Source: CAZVIJ01 sp964626735
GTDB taxonomy: Bacteria > Patescibacteriota > Dojkabacteria > JAOAGR01
Length of the DNA: 18,404 nt
Direction: 5' to 3'
NCBI GenBank assembly: GCA_964626735.1
Contig: CAZVIJ010000036.1
Span: 1-18,404 of the forward strand
The translations under genes were made by a program, and so were the position numbers. How positions within the stretch are numbered: the first letter of the stretch is position 1; each line of letters opens with the position of its first letter. Below are positions 1 to 7,011 of this stretch, piece by piece. The notes under the pieces are model-generated. The model was not told where the DNA came from. It ran no database searches and saw only the letters and a list, made by a program, of their open reading frames with translations.

Positions 1-1
1 C

Positions 2-895
2 ATGAGAACACAATTCAATTCTCTTTGCAGGAGTCTTCCCGACCTTGCTGGCGTACCAGAGGATTTTGACTTCGCTGAAGATGCAACTATGCATGGTGTA
101 GGATCTGCATTTTACCTTGCGGTTCATAGGAAAACCGTGCTTGGCGCAGTTGCAGCAACAGCTGCCGGTGAATTCGGAACGTTAGACGATGAAGAAGGAC
201 GGAAGCTTGTTCAGTTAAATGATATTGTCACACTCGACGATTACCGGGGGATGGGTATAAGCGGATATTTGCTGAATGTACTTCTTTCTGCTGATGAAGC
301 CCATAGGAATGCCTTTCTCGAGACGATTGCAAGTACCAATCAAGCTAACGATGTGGTGCTACAGGCACTTAGGCTTCCATTATTCATGATGGATACGGTG
401 GATTCAAGGTTGGCTGACCGACTGGTAAAAGTTGCGATGAACACTAAATATTCTGATGGTTCGCGTACATATTCGCCGGTTCACCCGAATGTTTTGGCTA
501 TTAACGGAAACCAATTTTCTGGAGAGATTGATTTTGGCGAGGTTCGTCAGGCTCGAATCGAGAACGGTCTTGGAAGAGAAGTAATCGTCATGCTTGATAA
601 TAATACCGGGATAGCCGTTCCTCGAAGAGTAACCGAAGGCTTGTTCTACGATGTATCGGCTTTTGCAAATCAATCGCTCGTGAACATGGCAGAAAGCCTA
701 CGAGATCACGAAATGCTTACAAACGCCCAGCACTATCCGGGTTTCGCAGAAGGATATTATGCACTTGGAGGTTTGACACAGGCTCAGTACGCGATCATAT
801 CTGAAAGCTTTCTCTCATGGTTCGCAAATGCGCCAACCGAAAAACTGGTTAAATACCGTTCGGCTGTTCAGGCTGTTAGGGCAGTCAACAGCTGA
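2..895 (+). CDS. GNAT-like acetyltransferase family protein (start possibly outside window)
   Basis: A 297-residue frame read from an ATG at the second base of the window and closed by TGA. Residues about 70-100 look like the acetyl-CoA binding core of the GNAT fold: a hydrophobic beta-strand followed by RGMGISGYLL (residues 82-91), which fits the R/Q-x-x-G-x-G/A loop and the following helix. The first 65 residues would hold the other N-terminal GNAT strands. Residues about 150-290 have no family I recognise and may be a second, degenerate domain. The substrate cannot be told. No upstream sequence is available, so the promoter is unseen and this ATG may be internal to a longer gene. The 3' end overlaps the opposite-strand gene at 868-1380 by 28 bp, tail to tail. 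Seen: the motif and the open frame. Inferred: acetyl-CoA dependent N-acyltransferase. Confidence 0.6.
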   Translation: MRTQFNSLCRSLPDLAGVPEDFDFAEDATMHGVGSAFYLAVHRKTVLGAVAATAAGEFGTLDDEEGRKLVQLNDIVTLDDYRGMGISGYLLNVLLSADEAHRNAFLETIASTNQANDVVLQALRLPLFMMDTVDSRLADRLVKVAMNTKYSDGSRTYSPVHPNVLAINGNQFSGEIDFGEVRQARIENGLGREVIVMLDNNTGIAVPRRVTEGLFYDVSAFANQSLVNMAESLRDHEMLTNAQHYPGFAEGYYALGGLTQAQYAIISESFLSWFANAPTEKLVKYRSAVQAVRAVNS

Positions 896-1380
896 TCTTT
901 GGGCAGTAAGTAGAAATTGATCGGATCCGCTTTTCTTATGACAGGCGGGTCCGCTTCCATTCCTATCCAGAAATCCATATTGCCGAAACTCCAACTTGTT
1001 CTGACAATAGCTGCCGCATTTGCATAAAGGGTGCTTGACGATGTGCGGACTTCAAGAAGCGCAACCGGACCGAACGGCTCGCTCTGGTCAAATACTGCAT
1101 TCAGGAAAGCAAATACGTGATCCCCTGCGTTTACTTGATATTGAAGAGGAAGCTCGGCATTCTGCGATTGGTCGAGGACTCCCTGTTGACGATCTTCTCG
1201 CAGCGCTTCAACATGAACCATAAGGCCAAGCGTAAGTGCCTGTGAAATGAATGCAATGGTTGAAATATCGCTTTCGGTCAAGCCATCATCGCTAAGTTCC
1301 CGCAATTGCTCTTGCGTTATTGTATTTTGCGAAGAACCTATGAGTTGACGAAATCTTCCTTGCAGCTCTGATGCGTTCAT
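868..1380 (-). CDS. hypothetical protein, 170 aa
   Basis: Not recognised. The frame is open as far up as 1524, but that extension runs antisense through the end of the histidine kinase gene. The ATG at 1380 (protein begins MNASELQGRF) is preferred because a TACTAT -10-like box lies 8 nt upstream and the neighbouring gene ends at 1428. The protein has a helical N-terminal third and a C-terminal part rich in beta-branched residues, ending in a segment with tryptophans (SWSFGNMDFWIG). There is no signal peptide or membrane segment. It stops with TGA and overlaps the GNAT-like gene tail to tail. It follows the histidine kinase on the same strand 47 nt downstream, but has its own promoter-like box, so co-expression is only possible. 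No function is proposed. Confidence 0.6.
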   Translation of the reverse strand: MNASELQGRFRQLIGSSQNTITQEQLRELSDDGLTESDISTIAFISQALTLGLMVHVEALREDRQQGVLDQSQNAELPLQYQVNAGDHVFAFLNAVFDQSEPFGPVALLEVRTSSSTLYANAAAIVRTSWSFGNMDFWIGMEADPPVIRKADPINFYLLPKDQLLTALTA

Positions 1381-1388
1381 CCGATAAG

Positions 1389-1394
1389 ATAGTA
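1389..1394 (-). promoter_or_regulatory. -10 box TACTAT for the 868-1380 gene
   Basis: TACTAT (5 of 6 to TATAAT) ends 8 nt before the ATG at 1380, so the transcript would carry a leader of about 0-2 nt. No Shine-Dalgarno sequence and no clear -35. Confidence 0.45.
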
Positions 1395-1427
1395 CCCGAT
1401 TGTTACCGTTGGCGAAATATATACCGT

Positions 1428-2594
1428 TTAGGCAGCATTGAGGGATACGATAAATGTCGATCCCTTCCCCACTTTGCTTTTGGCGGTAATGGTACCTCCA
1501 TGCCGTTCGACAATTTTTTGGCAAATCGCTAACCCGATTCCCGTTCCCTCATACTCTGTCCTGCCGTGAAGCCTTTGAAACATGACGAAAATCCTATCGA
1601 GGTATTTCTCGTCGAAACCGATTCCGTTGTCTTTGATGTATATGGTTACCTTATTAGCTTTACTTTTTGCAGTGATTTCGATGTTCGGTACGGTTTTCTT
1701 ATCGACATATTTTATAGCGTTGGATAATAAGTTCTGGAAAAGGAGATGCAGTTGGAAAGCATCGCCGTGTACAAATTCTTTTGTATCGTAGTGGATTGCC
1801 GCATGTTTTTCGGAGACGAGGATGTCCATATCGCTAACGACATCTTTTATTACATCATGAAGGCTGACTTTTTCGAGCGGATGTTCATTAATGGTTATGC
1901 GCGAATAGGATAGGAGCGCGTCAATCAAGTGGCTCATACGATCGACTGCATTTTCCATCCGCTTTAGATAATCACGTGCCTTGGGAGGCATTTTATCCTT
2001 CATGATTTCCGACAATAATGAGGAAAACGATTTTATTTTCCGTAACGGCTCTTGCAAGTCATGCGAAGCGATATACGCGAAATTCTGCAACTCTTTATTC
2101 CGCATCTCCAGCAAACGATTGAGCTCATGCAATTCTTCGTTTTTAAGAGAAAGCTCTTTCGTACGGGTATAGACTTTCCGTTCGAGCGATTCGTTAAGCG
2201 ATACAAGGCGGTCGGAATATACTTTGCTTTCGGTAATATCCCTGAAGTTTGCCACGATCGCGTTGATTTCGGGGTTATGCAAGTGATTGGTCTTGACGCT
2301 TTCTATCCACCGCCAATTCCCTTGCTTATCTCGAGCTCGGAATATGTCGGTTTGCGATGTCGATGGATCCTGCAGGATTGCCATGAATGATGCTCCGACC
2401 TTGGACATAAAGGAGATATCGATAAGCTCCTCTATCCGAAGTTTAATGAATTCATCGGGCGTATAGCCGAAGAGTTTTTCAATCTGCGGGCTTACGTAGG
2501 TATAATTGCCGCGTTCATCGAGCATGGCTATTACGTCGTGAGAATGCTCGAGCAGGGTTTCGAAATACTTATCGTTTTTCCGCGCGGTACCCAT
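1428..2594 (-). CDS. soluble PAS-domain sensor histidine kinase
   Basis: A 388-residue cytoplasmic sensor kinase without membrane segment or signal peptide. In order: a PAS domain (residues about 8-122, with typical PAS/PAC features ending in NFRDITE), a predicted coiled coil (about 128-172, charged heptads), the HisKA dimerisation helix with phospho-acceptor His178 in IASHDLQEPLRKI, and the HATPase_c domain. The ATPase domain shows the N box (NLLSNAIKY, about 288-296), G1 box DNGIGF (about 322), F-type segment FQRLH and G2 box GTGIGL (about 350). The layout resembles phytochrome-like/cyanobacterial HDLQEPLR kinases. An ATG three codons further up (2603) abuts a TACAAT box with no gap; the ATG at 2594 is 9 nt away and is preferred if that promoter is used. 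No response regulator lies in the window, so its partner is unknown. It follows the ABC-F gene by about 60 nt on the same strand. Confidence 0.9.
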   Translation of the reverse strand: MGTARKNDKYFETLLEHSHDVIAMLDERGNYTYVSPQIEKLFGYTPDEFIKLRIEELIDISFMSKVGASFMAILQDPSTSQTDIFRARDKQGNWRWIESVKTNHLHNPEINAIVANFRDITESKVYSDRLVSLNESLERKVYTRTKELSLKNEELHELNRLLEMRNKELQNFAYIASHDLQEPLRKIKSFSSLLSEIMKDKMPPKARDYLKRMENAVDRMSHLIDALLSYSRITINEHPLEKVSLHDVIKDVVSDMDILVSEKHAAIHYDTKEFVHGDAFQLHLLFQNLLSNAIKYVDKKTVPNIEITAKSKANKVTIYIKDNGIGFDEKYLDRIFVMFQRLHGRTEYEGTGIGLAICQKIVERHGGTITAKSKVGKGSTFIVSLNAA

Positions 2595-2603
2595 CTTCAG
2601 CAT

Positions 2604-2609
2604 ATTGTA
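2604..2609 (-). promoter_or_regulatory. -10 box TACAAT for the histidine kinase
   Basis: TACAAT (5 of 6 to consensus) directly abuts the ATG at 2603 and lies 9 nt before the ATG at 2594. A transcript from it could only encode the kinase from 2594. Confidence 0.5.
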
Positions 2610-2654
2610 GCAAAACTGAAGTTTATATCAGTGTACTTAGAATAAGATTTGAGT

Positions 2655-4295
2655 TTAATCGTCTTTGCCGATTTGTATACTATTTCCGCCCATCGTTTCG
2701 ATAAAATAGCTATCGTGGGAAATATAGATAATACCCCCGTGATATGCGGTTAACGTCCGCTCGAGTTCTTCAATCGATGGCAGGTCGAGATGGTTCGTCG
2801 GCTCATCGAGAATCAAAAGATTAGGTTCGTTTATGAACATCTTAATAATTTGAAATCGTGCTTTCTGACCTCCCGATAGCCGCTCGAACGTAAGGTTCAT
2901 GTCTGTCTCGGGATTGAAGAGAAACTGTTTCATGACTCCTTTTAGCTTTTCGTCGTTGATCGGGATATCGTGGTCGAAGTATAGTTCGGTTATCGCTTGG
3001 CCTAACGATTTCGAAAGATATTTCGTGTCTATCTCCTGCTCATATACGCCAAGCTTAATGCTCGAGGAAGTCTTTACTTCGCCGTTAAAAACCTTGGCTT
3101 CAGATTCCCTACCGTCGATGAAGGACCGTATTGTTTTGACGAACGTGGATTTGCCCGCCCCATTCCGGCCTTTTACGAATATCCTGTCTCCGTAATACAA
3201 ATCGAACGAGATCCCATTGAATAACGGAAACTCGTATCCGACCGACAATCGTTTTATGTCCAAGAGAAGTTTCTTGTGCATGGATGTCGATTTCTGAAGA
3301 ATCGTGATATTTTTCTCCTTATACTTATGGTAGCTTTCGGCTATCGTGGAATCGATCGATTCGAGCGACTCCTTATCGATCCAGAACGAAGGCTTAACAA
3401 GCTCTTCTTCTAGCCGCTCCAATTCTCGCTTGAAACGGTCTTCCATAATTTTGATTGAGCGATCTTTCGCTCCCCGCCTTCCCAAATCGAGAATCTGCCG
3501 TTTTAGCTCGGCGATACACTTCAGCTTTTCTTCATACGATGTAATGCCGGATGATGTTATGAGACTATTCTGCTTCAAGTATGCATCGTAGTTGCCGCTG
3601 AACGAGGTGACTTTCCGTTCTTTCAATTCGAGAATCCGGTCAACATATTTAAGAACGTCGCGATCGTGGGTTATGACAATAATGCATTTGTCGATATTCT
3701 TAAGCCATTGGATAAACCGCTCCTTTCCGACATAGTCCATGTGGTTGGTCGGCTCGTCGATTAATGCGATATCGGCTCCCGAATACATAACACGCACCAG
3801 CTCCACGAATCGTTTTTCGCCTCCCGAAAGCGCAACGAACGGCTGCAGAATTCTTTCTTCATCGAGCTGGAAGCTTTTGAGACTTTCGATAATCCTGCCT
3901 TCAATGGAATAATAGTCGCGCTCACCGAACAGGGCGATAGCGTCGCAATATGCTTCAAGGGTAACCTCGTTCTCGCCGTTAGCCTCGTACTTCCTGATCG
4001 TATTTTGCAAATCGTTGTAATCGGGAACTTCAGACAAGATATAATCGAGCGCAGTCATGGATTCATGCATGAAGTGCTCTTGCCTCGTCATCACGATCGA
4101 TATGCCTTTCGCAAGCTCTATCGAGCCGGTATATTCCTTGTCCTCTCCGGTGATAATCCTGAACAAAGTCGTCTTACCAAGCCCGTTTCTTCCGACAATA
4201 CCTAACTTCTCGCCTTCATTGACGATAAGGTTGAGGTTTTCAAAAAGATCCTTTGACCCGATCGATTTATTTAAATTGTCTATCCTCAGCAACAT
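2655..4295 (-). CDS. ABC-F family ATP-binding protein
   Basis: A 546-residue protein with two ABC ATPase domains and no membrane segments, the ABC-F architecture. Domain 1: Walker A GRNGLGKT (35-42), signature LSGGE (156-160), Walker B with DEPTNHMD (180-187). Domain 2: Walker A GRNGAGKS (376-383), signature LSGGQ (473-477), DEPTNHLD (497-504). The expected catalytic glutamates are E181 and E498. Residues about 230-340 form the charged helical interdomain linker that reaches towards the peptidyl-transferase centre in known family members. Family members act on ribosomes, either as translation factors or as antibiotic-resistance protection proteins; sequence alone does not say which. A TATTTT box 5 nt before the ATG suggests leaderless expression. 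It is divergent from the small membrane protein gene at 4385 and may be cotranscribed with the kinase. Confidence 0.93.
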   Translation of the reverse strand: MLLRIDNLNKSIGSKDLFENLNLIVNEGEKLGIVGRNGLGKTTLFRIITGEDKEYTGSIELAKGISIVMTRQEHFMHESMTALDYILSEVPDYNDLQNTIRKYEANGENEVTLEAYCDAIALFGERDYYSIEGRIIESLKSFQLDEERILQPFVALSGGEKRFVELVRVMYSGADIALIDEPTNHMDYVGKERFIQWLKNIDKCIIVITHDRDVLKYVDRILELKERKVTSFSGNYDAYLKQNSLITSSGITSYEEKLKCIAELKRQILDLGRRGAKDRSIKIMEDRFKRELERLEEELVKPSFWIDKESLESIDSTIAESYHKYKEKNITILQKSTSMHKKLLLDIKRLSVGYEFPLFNGISFDLYYGDRIFVKGRNGAGKSTFVKTIRSFIDGRESEAKVFNGEVKTSSSIKLGVYEQEIDTKYLSKSLGQAITELYFDHDIPINDEKLKGVMKQFLFNPETDMNLTFERLSGGQKARFQIIKMFINEPNLLILDEPTNHLDLPSIEELERTLTAYHGGIIYISHDSYFIETMGGNSIQIGKDD

Positions 4296-4300
4296 TGCGC

Positions 4301-4306
4301 AAAATA
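4301..4306 (-). promoter_or_regulatory. -10-like box TATTTT for the ABC-F gene
   Basis: TATTTT (4 of 6) ends 5 nt before the ATG at 4295. A better match, TACAAT, sits 9 nt further upstream and would give a leader of about 8 nt; which is used is unclear. Confidence 0.35.
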
Positions 4307-4365
4307 TGAAATTGTATCATTGGATACCGCAAATGACGAATCTGGCAATGGTTCAAGACCGGTAG

Positions 4366-4371
4366 TATAAT
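4366..4371 (+). promoter_or_regulatory. -10 box TATAAT for the 4385 gene
   Basis: A perfect TATAAT, 13 nt before the ATG at 4385, giving a predicted leader of about 6-7 nt. No Shine-Dalgarno sequence in between. Confidence 0.55.
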
Positions 4372-4384
4372 TGTCTCGCATCGT

Positions 4385-4681
4385 ATGTTAGATAACAGTT
4401 ATACCTTACTGCTCGTATTCGTAGCCATTATTGGGTTGCTGCTCTATCTTTTGGTATCGGTCATGCGCCTCTTCCGTCTAATGCGTATCCTCAAGCGGAT
4501 GGAGGTTTTCGCCAAAAAGCTTCAAATTCTCGGATACGACTCTATGAGCCTAGTCGTCCACCAATATATCGAGGACTTTTCAATTATTATGGCGACCCAT
4601 AGCGTATGGGTGCCCATCGAGCGATACCGGTACGACTTTTACAAGAAGCTGAACGAGAGCCCTCAGGACGTTCTTCTTTAA
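4385..4681 (+). CDS. small single-pass membrane protein, 98 aa
   Basis: Not recognised. Residues about 7-27 form a strong hydrophobic helix, followed by a very basic stretch (about 28-40, several Arg and Lys). By the positive-inside rule this places the C-terminal ~70 residues in the cytoplasm. The soluble part contains a short conserved-looking aromatic and charged segment (VWVPIERYRYDFYKKL, 74-89). The start is supported by a perfect TATAAT box 13 nt upstream. It is the first of four rightward genes (this one, the 4741 small protein, rpmE, prfA), each with its own promoter-like box. Function unknown. Confidence 0.65.
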   Translation: MLDNSYTLLLVFVAIIGLLLYLLVSVMRLFRLMRILKRMEVFAKKLQILGYDSMSLVVHQYIEDFSIIMATHSVWVPIERYRYDFYKKLNESPQDVLL

Positions 4682-4724
4682 TTTGTCATGCATAGTCAAA
4701 TGTTCTATGATGCTCTGGTTTAGT

Positions 4725-4730
4725 TTTAAT
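4725..4730 (+). promoter_or_regulatory. -10-like box TTTAAT for the 35-aa gene
   Basis: TTTAAT (4 of 6, or 5 of 6 if TATAAT variants with T at position 2 are tolerated) ends 10 nt before the ATG at 4741. Confidence 0.3.
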
Positions 4731-4740
4731 ACCTGCCACT

Positions 4741-4848
4741 ATGACGAACATATTATCAAAGATTCCTGTTAGGGACGCAATTTACACATTACTTATCGGT
4801 GTCGCATCCGGTCTTATCGCATCGATCGCTTCAGTAATCAAGTTCTAA
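4741..4848 (+). CDS. tiny membrane protein, 35 aa
   Basis: A short frame that is easily missed. It begins ATG ACG AAC at 4741 and ends with TAA at 4846-4848. The product has a short polar N-terminus (MTNILSKIPVRD) followed by a continuous hydrophobic segment (residues about 13-33, AIYTLLIGVASGLIASIAS) rich in small residues and Gly, then a terminal Lys-Phe. This reads as a single transmembrane helix. A -10-like TTTAAT lies 10 nt upstream, matching the spacing seen at neighbouring genes, and the frame fills an otherwise empty 226-nt gap between two rightward genes. No family is recognised. The hydrophobic pattern and promoter position argue that it is real; the short length keeps this uncertain. 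Confidence 0.5.
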   Translation: MTNILSKIPVRDAIYTLLIGVASGLIASIASVIKF

Positions 4849-4893
4849 ATCCACCGGTTGAAGGCTTATAGTGCTTTTTTGGCGATTTTATTT

Positions 4894-4899
4894 TATAAT
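4894..4899 (+). promoter_or_regulatory. -10 box TATAAT for rpmE
   Basis: A perfect TATAAT followed by 8 nt and the rpmE ATG. The expected start site falls within about 2 nt of the ATG, so the mRNA is essentially leaderless. Confidence 0.6.
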
Positions 4900-4907
4900 A
4901 CACAGAT

Positions 4908-5261
4908 ATGAAAAAGGGTATCCATCCAAATTACAATGCTAATGCTGTAACTCGATGCTCGACTTGCGGAACTGTATACGATTTTGGTACAACGAAAGAC
5001 GGTTTGACAGTTGCTATTTGCGCTCATTGCCACCCATTCTATACGGGCGAGCAACAAGTTGTTATCGACACCGCTAACAAGATTAGCTCCTATAAGGAAA
5101 AGCTTGATAAGGCAGCTCAGTTGAAGAAGAGACGAGAGGAAATCGAAAAGGCTCGTCAAGAACGTGCTAAGACGAGAGTCGGAGTTATCGGCAATAATGC
5201 TGAAAGAATGTCACTTCGTGACCTTCTCAAGGCTAACGACAGCCAAAAGAAATCTAAGTAG
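4908..5261 (+). CDS. rpmE: 50S ribosomal protein bL31 with C-terminal extension
   Basis: The first ~47 residues are a standard zinc-type (C+) bL31: MKKGIHPNY start, CSTC at 17-20 and CAHC at 38-41 as the four zinc ligands, followed by HPFYTG. bL31 bridges the 50S and 30S subunits near the central protuberance. Usual length is about 70 residues; this protein has 117. Residues 48-117 are a highly charged Lys/Arg/Glu-rich helical tail (for example LKKRREEIEKARQERAK), probably a long helix or coiled coil, with a basic end (SQKKSK). The start is fixed by homology and by a TATAAT box 8 nt upstream; there is no Shine-Dalgarno sequence. It is followed by a hairpin terminator and then prfA, an order common in bacteria. 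The four cysteines imply zinc dependence. Confidence 0.95.
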   Translation: MKKGIHPNYNANAVTRCSTCGTVYDFGTTKDGLTVAICAHCHPFYTGEQQVVIDTANKISSYKEKLDKAAQLKKRREEIEKARQERAKTRVGVIGNNAERMSLRDLLKANDSQKKSK

Positions 5262-5280
5262 CTTTTATATCTTATTTTCC

Positions 5281-5310
5281 AGAGACGACCCCACAGGATC
5301 GTCTCTTATT
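5281..5310 (+). terminator. intrinsic terminator after rpmE
   Basis: AGAGACGA (5281-5288) and TCGTCTCT (5299-5306) form an 8-bp perfect stem with a 10-nt loop, followed by an imperfect T tract (TATTTATT). It separates rpmE from prfA, which has its own -10 box. Confidence 0.75.
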
Positions 5311-5328
5311 TATTACCCACTCTTACGT

Positions 5329-5334
5329 TAAAAT
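5329..5334 (+). promoter_or_regulatory. -10 box TAAAAT for prfA
   Basis: TAAAAT followed by exactly 6 nt and the ATG at 5341, so the predicted +1 is the A of the start codon. No Shine-Dalgarno sequence. Confidence 0.55.
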
Positions 5335-5340
5335 AAACAA

Positions 5341-6402
5341 ATGGCGTCACTCAATATCCAAAAATACCAAGATGAGTTCGATGAGCTCGCTCAGAAAACG
5401 ATGGATCCGTCACAAACCGATTCACGCGAGCTGGGGAAGCTTTTTTCCCGCCAATCAGAGTTGCAGGAAATCATCTCTACGTACCAGGAGCTTGAGACAT
5501 TGAAGAAGAAGCTTTCCGATGCGCAGGAAATGTCGCGATTGGAGTCAGACGCTGAACTAAGGGAAATGGCCGAACTTGAAGTATCTGAGCTTGAACCCAA
5601 AATCGAGACCGTCCAGAAAAAGCTTGATGTCCTGATTGTTCCGCCCGATCCCAATGACGGTCGAAACGCGATTATCGAATTACGAGCCGGTACCGGTGGT
5701 GAAGAAGCCAGTCTTTTCGCGTCTGAGCTTTTCCGAATGTACTCGCGGTATTCTACTTTGAAAAAGTGGAACGTCCAGGTAATGAATATCACCGAGTCCG
5801 ATTCCGGCGGCGCTAAAGAAGTCGTATTCAAAGTCAGCGGTTCGATGGTCTACAAGCATCTCAAAAACGAGTCTGGCGTACATCGGGTACAACGGGTACC
5901 TGCAACCGAAAGCGCCGGTAGAATTCACACTTCGGCTGCGAGCGTCGTGGTCATGCCAGAAATCGACGATATCGATATAAAGGTCAATCCGAACGATCTC
6001 GTGATAGACGTATATCGTTCAAGCGGTCATGGAGGCCAGAGTGTCAATACGACAGATTCTGCGGTTCGCATAACTCATATCCCCTCGGGACTGGTGGTAA
6101 CCTGCCAAGACACGAAAGATCAGCAAAAGAACAAGCAGTCGGCGTTAAGCGTTTTGCGAGCGCGGCTTTACCAGATAGAGCTGGAAAAACAGCAGTCGGA
6201 AATTTCCGATATTAGGAAAACGAGCATTAAGACGGGTGACCGTTCGGATAAAATTAAGACGTACAATTTTCCCCAAGATCGCCTTACCGATCACCGCATC
6301 CATAAAAGCTGGTTTGGCTTGGATCCGATTATGGCAGGCGAAATCGATGATATCTTGCAAGAGACAATCGTTGAACTCCAAAAGGTTGAAAGTCCAGCGT
6401 AA
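5341..6402 (+). CDS. prfA: peptide chain release factor 1
   Basis: 353 residues, the normal RF1 length. Class I release factor that reads UAA and UAG and triggers peptidyl-tRNA hydrolysis. The tripeptide anticodon PAT (187-189, within QRVPATESAGR) marks it as RF1 rather than RF2 (SPF). The universally conserved GGQ lies at 231-233 (SSGHGGQSVNTTDSAV), with RITH and the KNKQ...A segment downstream. The N-terminal ~100 residues are the usual helical domain 1. The Gln of GGQ is normally N5-methylated by PrmC; no prmC follows, although the two genes are often adjacent. Transcribed from its own leaderless-type promoter behind the rpmE terminator. It ends 4 nt before the converging gene at 6407. Confidence 0.97.
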   Translation: MASLNIQKYQDEFDELAQKTMDPSQTDSRELGKLFSRQSELQEIISTYQELETLKKKLSDAQEMSRLESDAELREMAELEVSELEPKIETVQKKLDVLIVPPDPNDGRNAIIELRAGTGGEEASLFASELFRMYSRYSTLKKWNVQVMNITESDSGGAKEVVFKVSGSMVYKHLKNESGVHRVQRVPATESAGRIHTSAASVVVMPEIDDIDIKVNPNDLVIDVYRSSGHGGQSVNTTDSAVRITHIPSGLVVTCQDTKDQQKNKQSALSVLRARLYQIELEKQQSEISDIRKTSIKTGDRSDKIKTYNFPQDRLTDHRIHKSWFGLDPIMAGEIDDILQETIVELQKVESPA

Positions 6403-6406
6403 TATA

Positions 6407-6925
6407 TTACGCGATATTGCTGACCATCATATTCCTCAAAAGCATATGCGAGCTACCATAGGGCATAATACCTTGCTCAAATGTCTCGGTAGGCGCAATG
6501 CAAAGCCCTACTTCCCTATCATAGAAATCAGCAATTGCTGCAAACATTGATTCGACCGCTACGTTATCGAGATCTGGCTGAACGGGAGTTAGCGCAAAAG
6601 GAGTCTTTTGTGCCCCCTCCTGTTTCGCGACACGTTCGCAATACAAGCAGTCCGGATCGACCCAGACGGTAATCACGTGGCCGAATCCGCACGACTCCAG
6701 GAATTTGGGGATGTCGAACGCCACTTCTCTGGGTTCATCAGAATACCCCTGCCCGCGTCGACTAATTTCATCGTCCAGTTTTTTCACCACATCAGCAAAA
6801 ATTGCGTAGTTGAACATTGCACCTTTGGCGACCAAAACGCCTTCTAGCCCGAATAGCCGGTCAGCGATTAACGCTAACGAATTGCTGTAGGTATCGTGAA
6901 AGATATATCCGGTATCTGCTGTCAT
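6407..6925 (-). CDS. hypothetical protein with a CxxC motif, 172 aa
   Basis: Not recognised. The first in-frame ATG (6934) overlaps a perfect TATAAT box (its ATG follows the second A), so it cannot lie in a transcript made from that box. The next ATG, three codons in (6925), is 7 nt downstream of the box and is taken as the start. The protein looks globular and soluble, mixed alpha/beta, with a central HVITVWVDPDCLYCERV segment: a hydrophobic strand leading to Cys-Leu-Tyr-Cys. That CxxC could be redox-active or half of a metal site, but the surrounding sequence is not a clear thioredoxin fold. A further Cys precedes it (FLESCGF) and one follows (EVGLCIAP). It converges on prfA. Confidence 0.6.
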   Translation of the reverse strand: MTADTGYIFHDTYSNSLALIADRLFGLEGVLVAKGAMFNYAIFADVVKKLDDEISRRGQGYSDEPREVAFDIPKFLESCGFGHVITVWVDPDCLYCERVAKQEGAQKTPFALTPVQPDLDNVAVESMFAAIADFYDREVGLCIAPTETFEQGIMPYGSSHMLLRNMMVSNIA

Positions 6926-6932
6926 TGCAGGC

Positions 6933-6938
6933 ATTATA
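6933..6938 (-). promoter_or_regulatory. -10 box TATAAT for the 6407-6925 gene
   Basis: A perfect TATAAT whose last two bases begin the ATG at 6934; the next in-frame ATG (6925) is 7 nt downstream. This pattern decides the start codon. Confidence 0.6.
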
Positions 6939-6962
6939 CCAGGTAAAAATGAGAGAACGTAA

Positions 6963-6990
6963 AAAACTCCCCGAGTAAACAGGGAGTTTT
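6963..6990 (-). terminator. intrinsic terminator after the HU gene
   Basis: AAAACTCCC (6963-6971) and GGGAGTTTT (6982-6990), a 9-bp perfect inverted repeat with a 10-nt loop. On the minus strand the second arm runs into TTTT plus further T residues. It is flanked by A/T on both sides and could act in either direction. Confidence 0.8.
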
Positions 6991-7011
6991 AATTTTCAAT
7001 TGACTTAATTT

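Noticed and set aside
1381..1524. Extension of the 868 gene to 1524
   Set aside because: It overlaps the histidine kinase C-terminus in another frame; the ATG at 1380 has its own -10 box.
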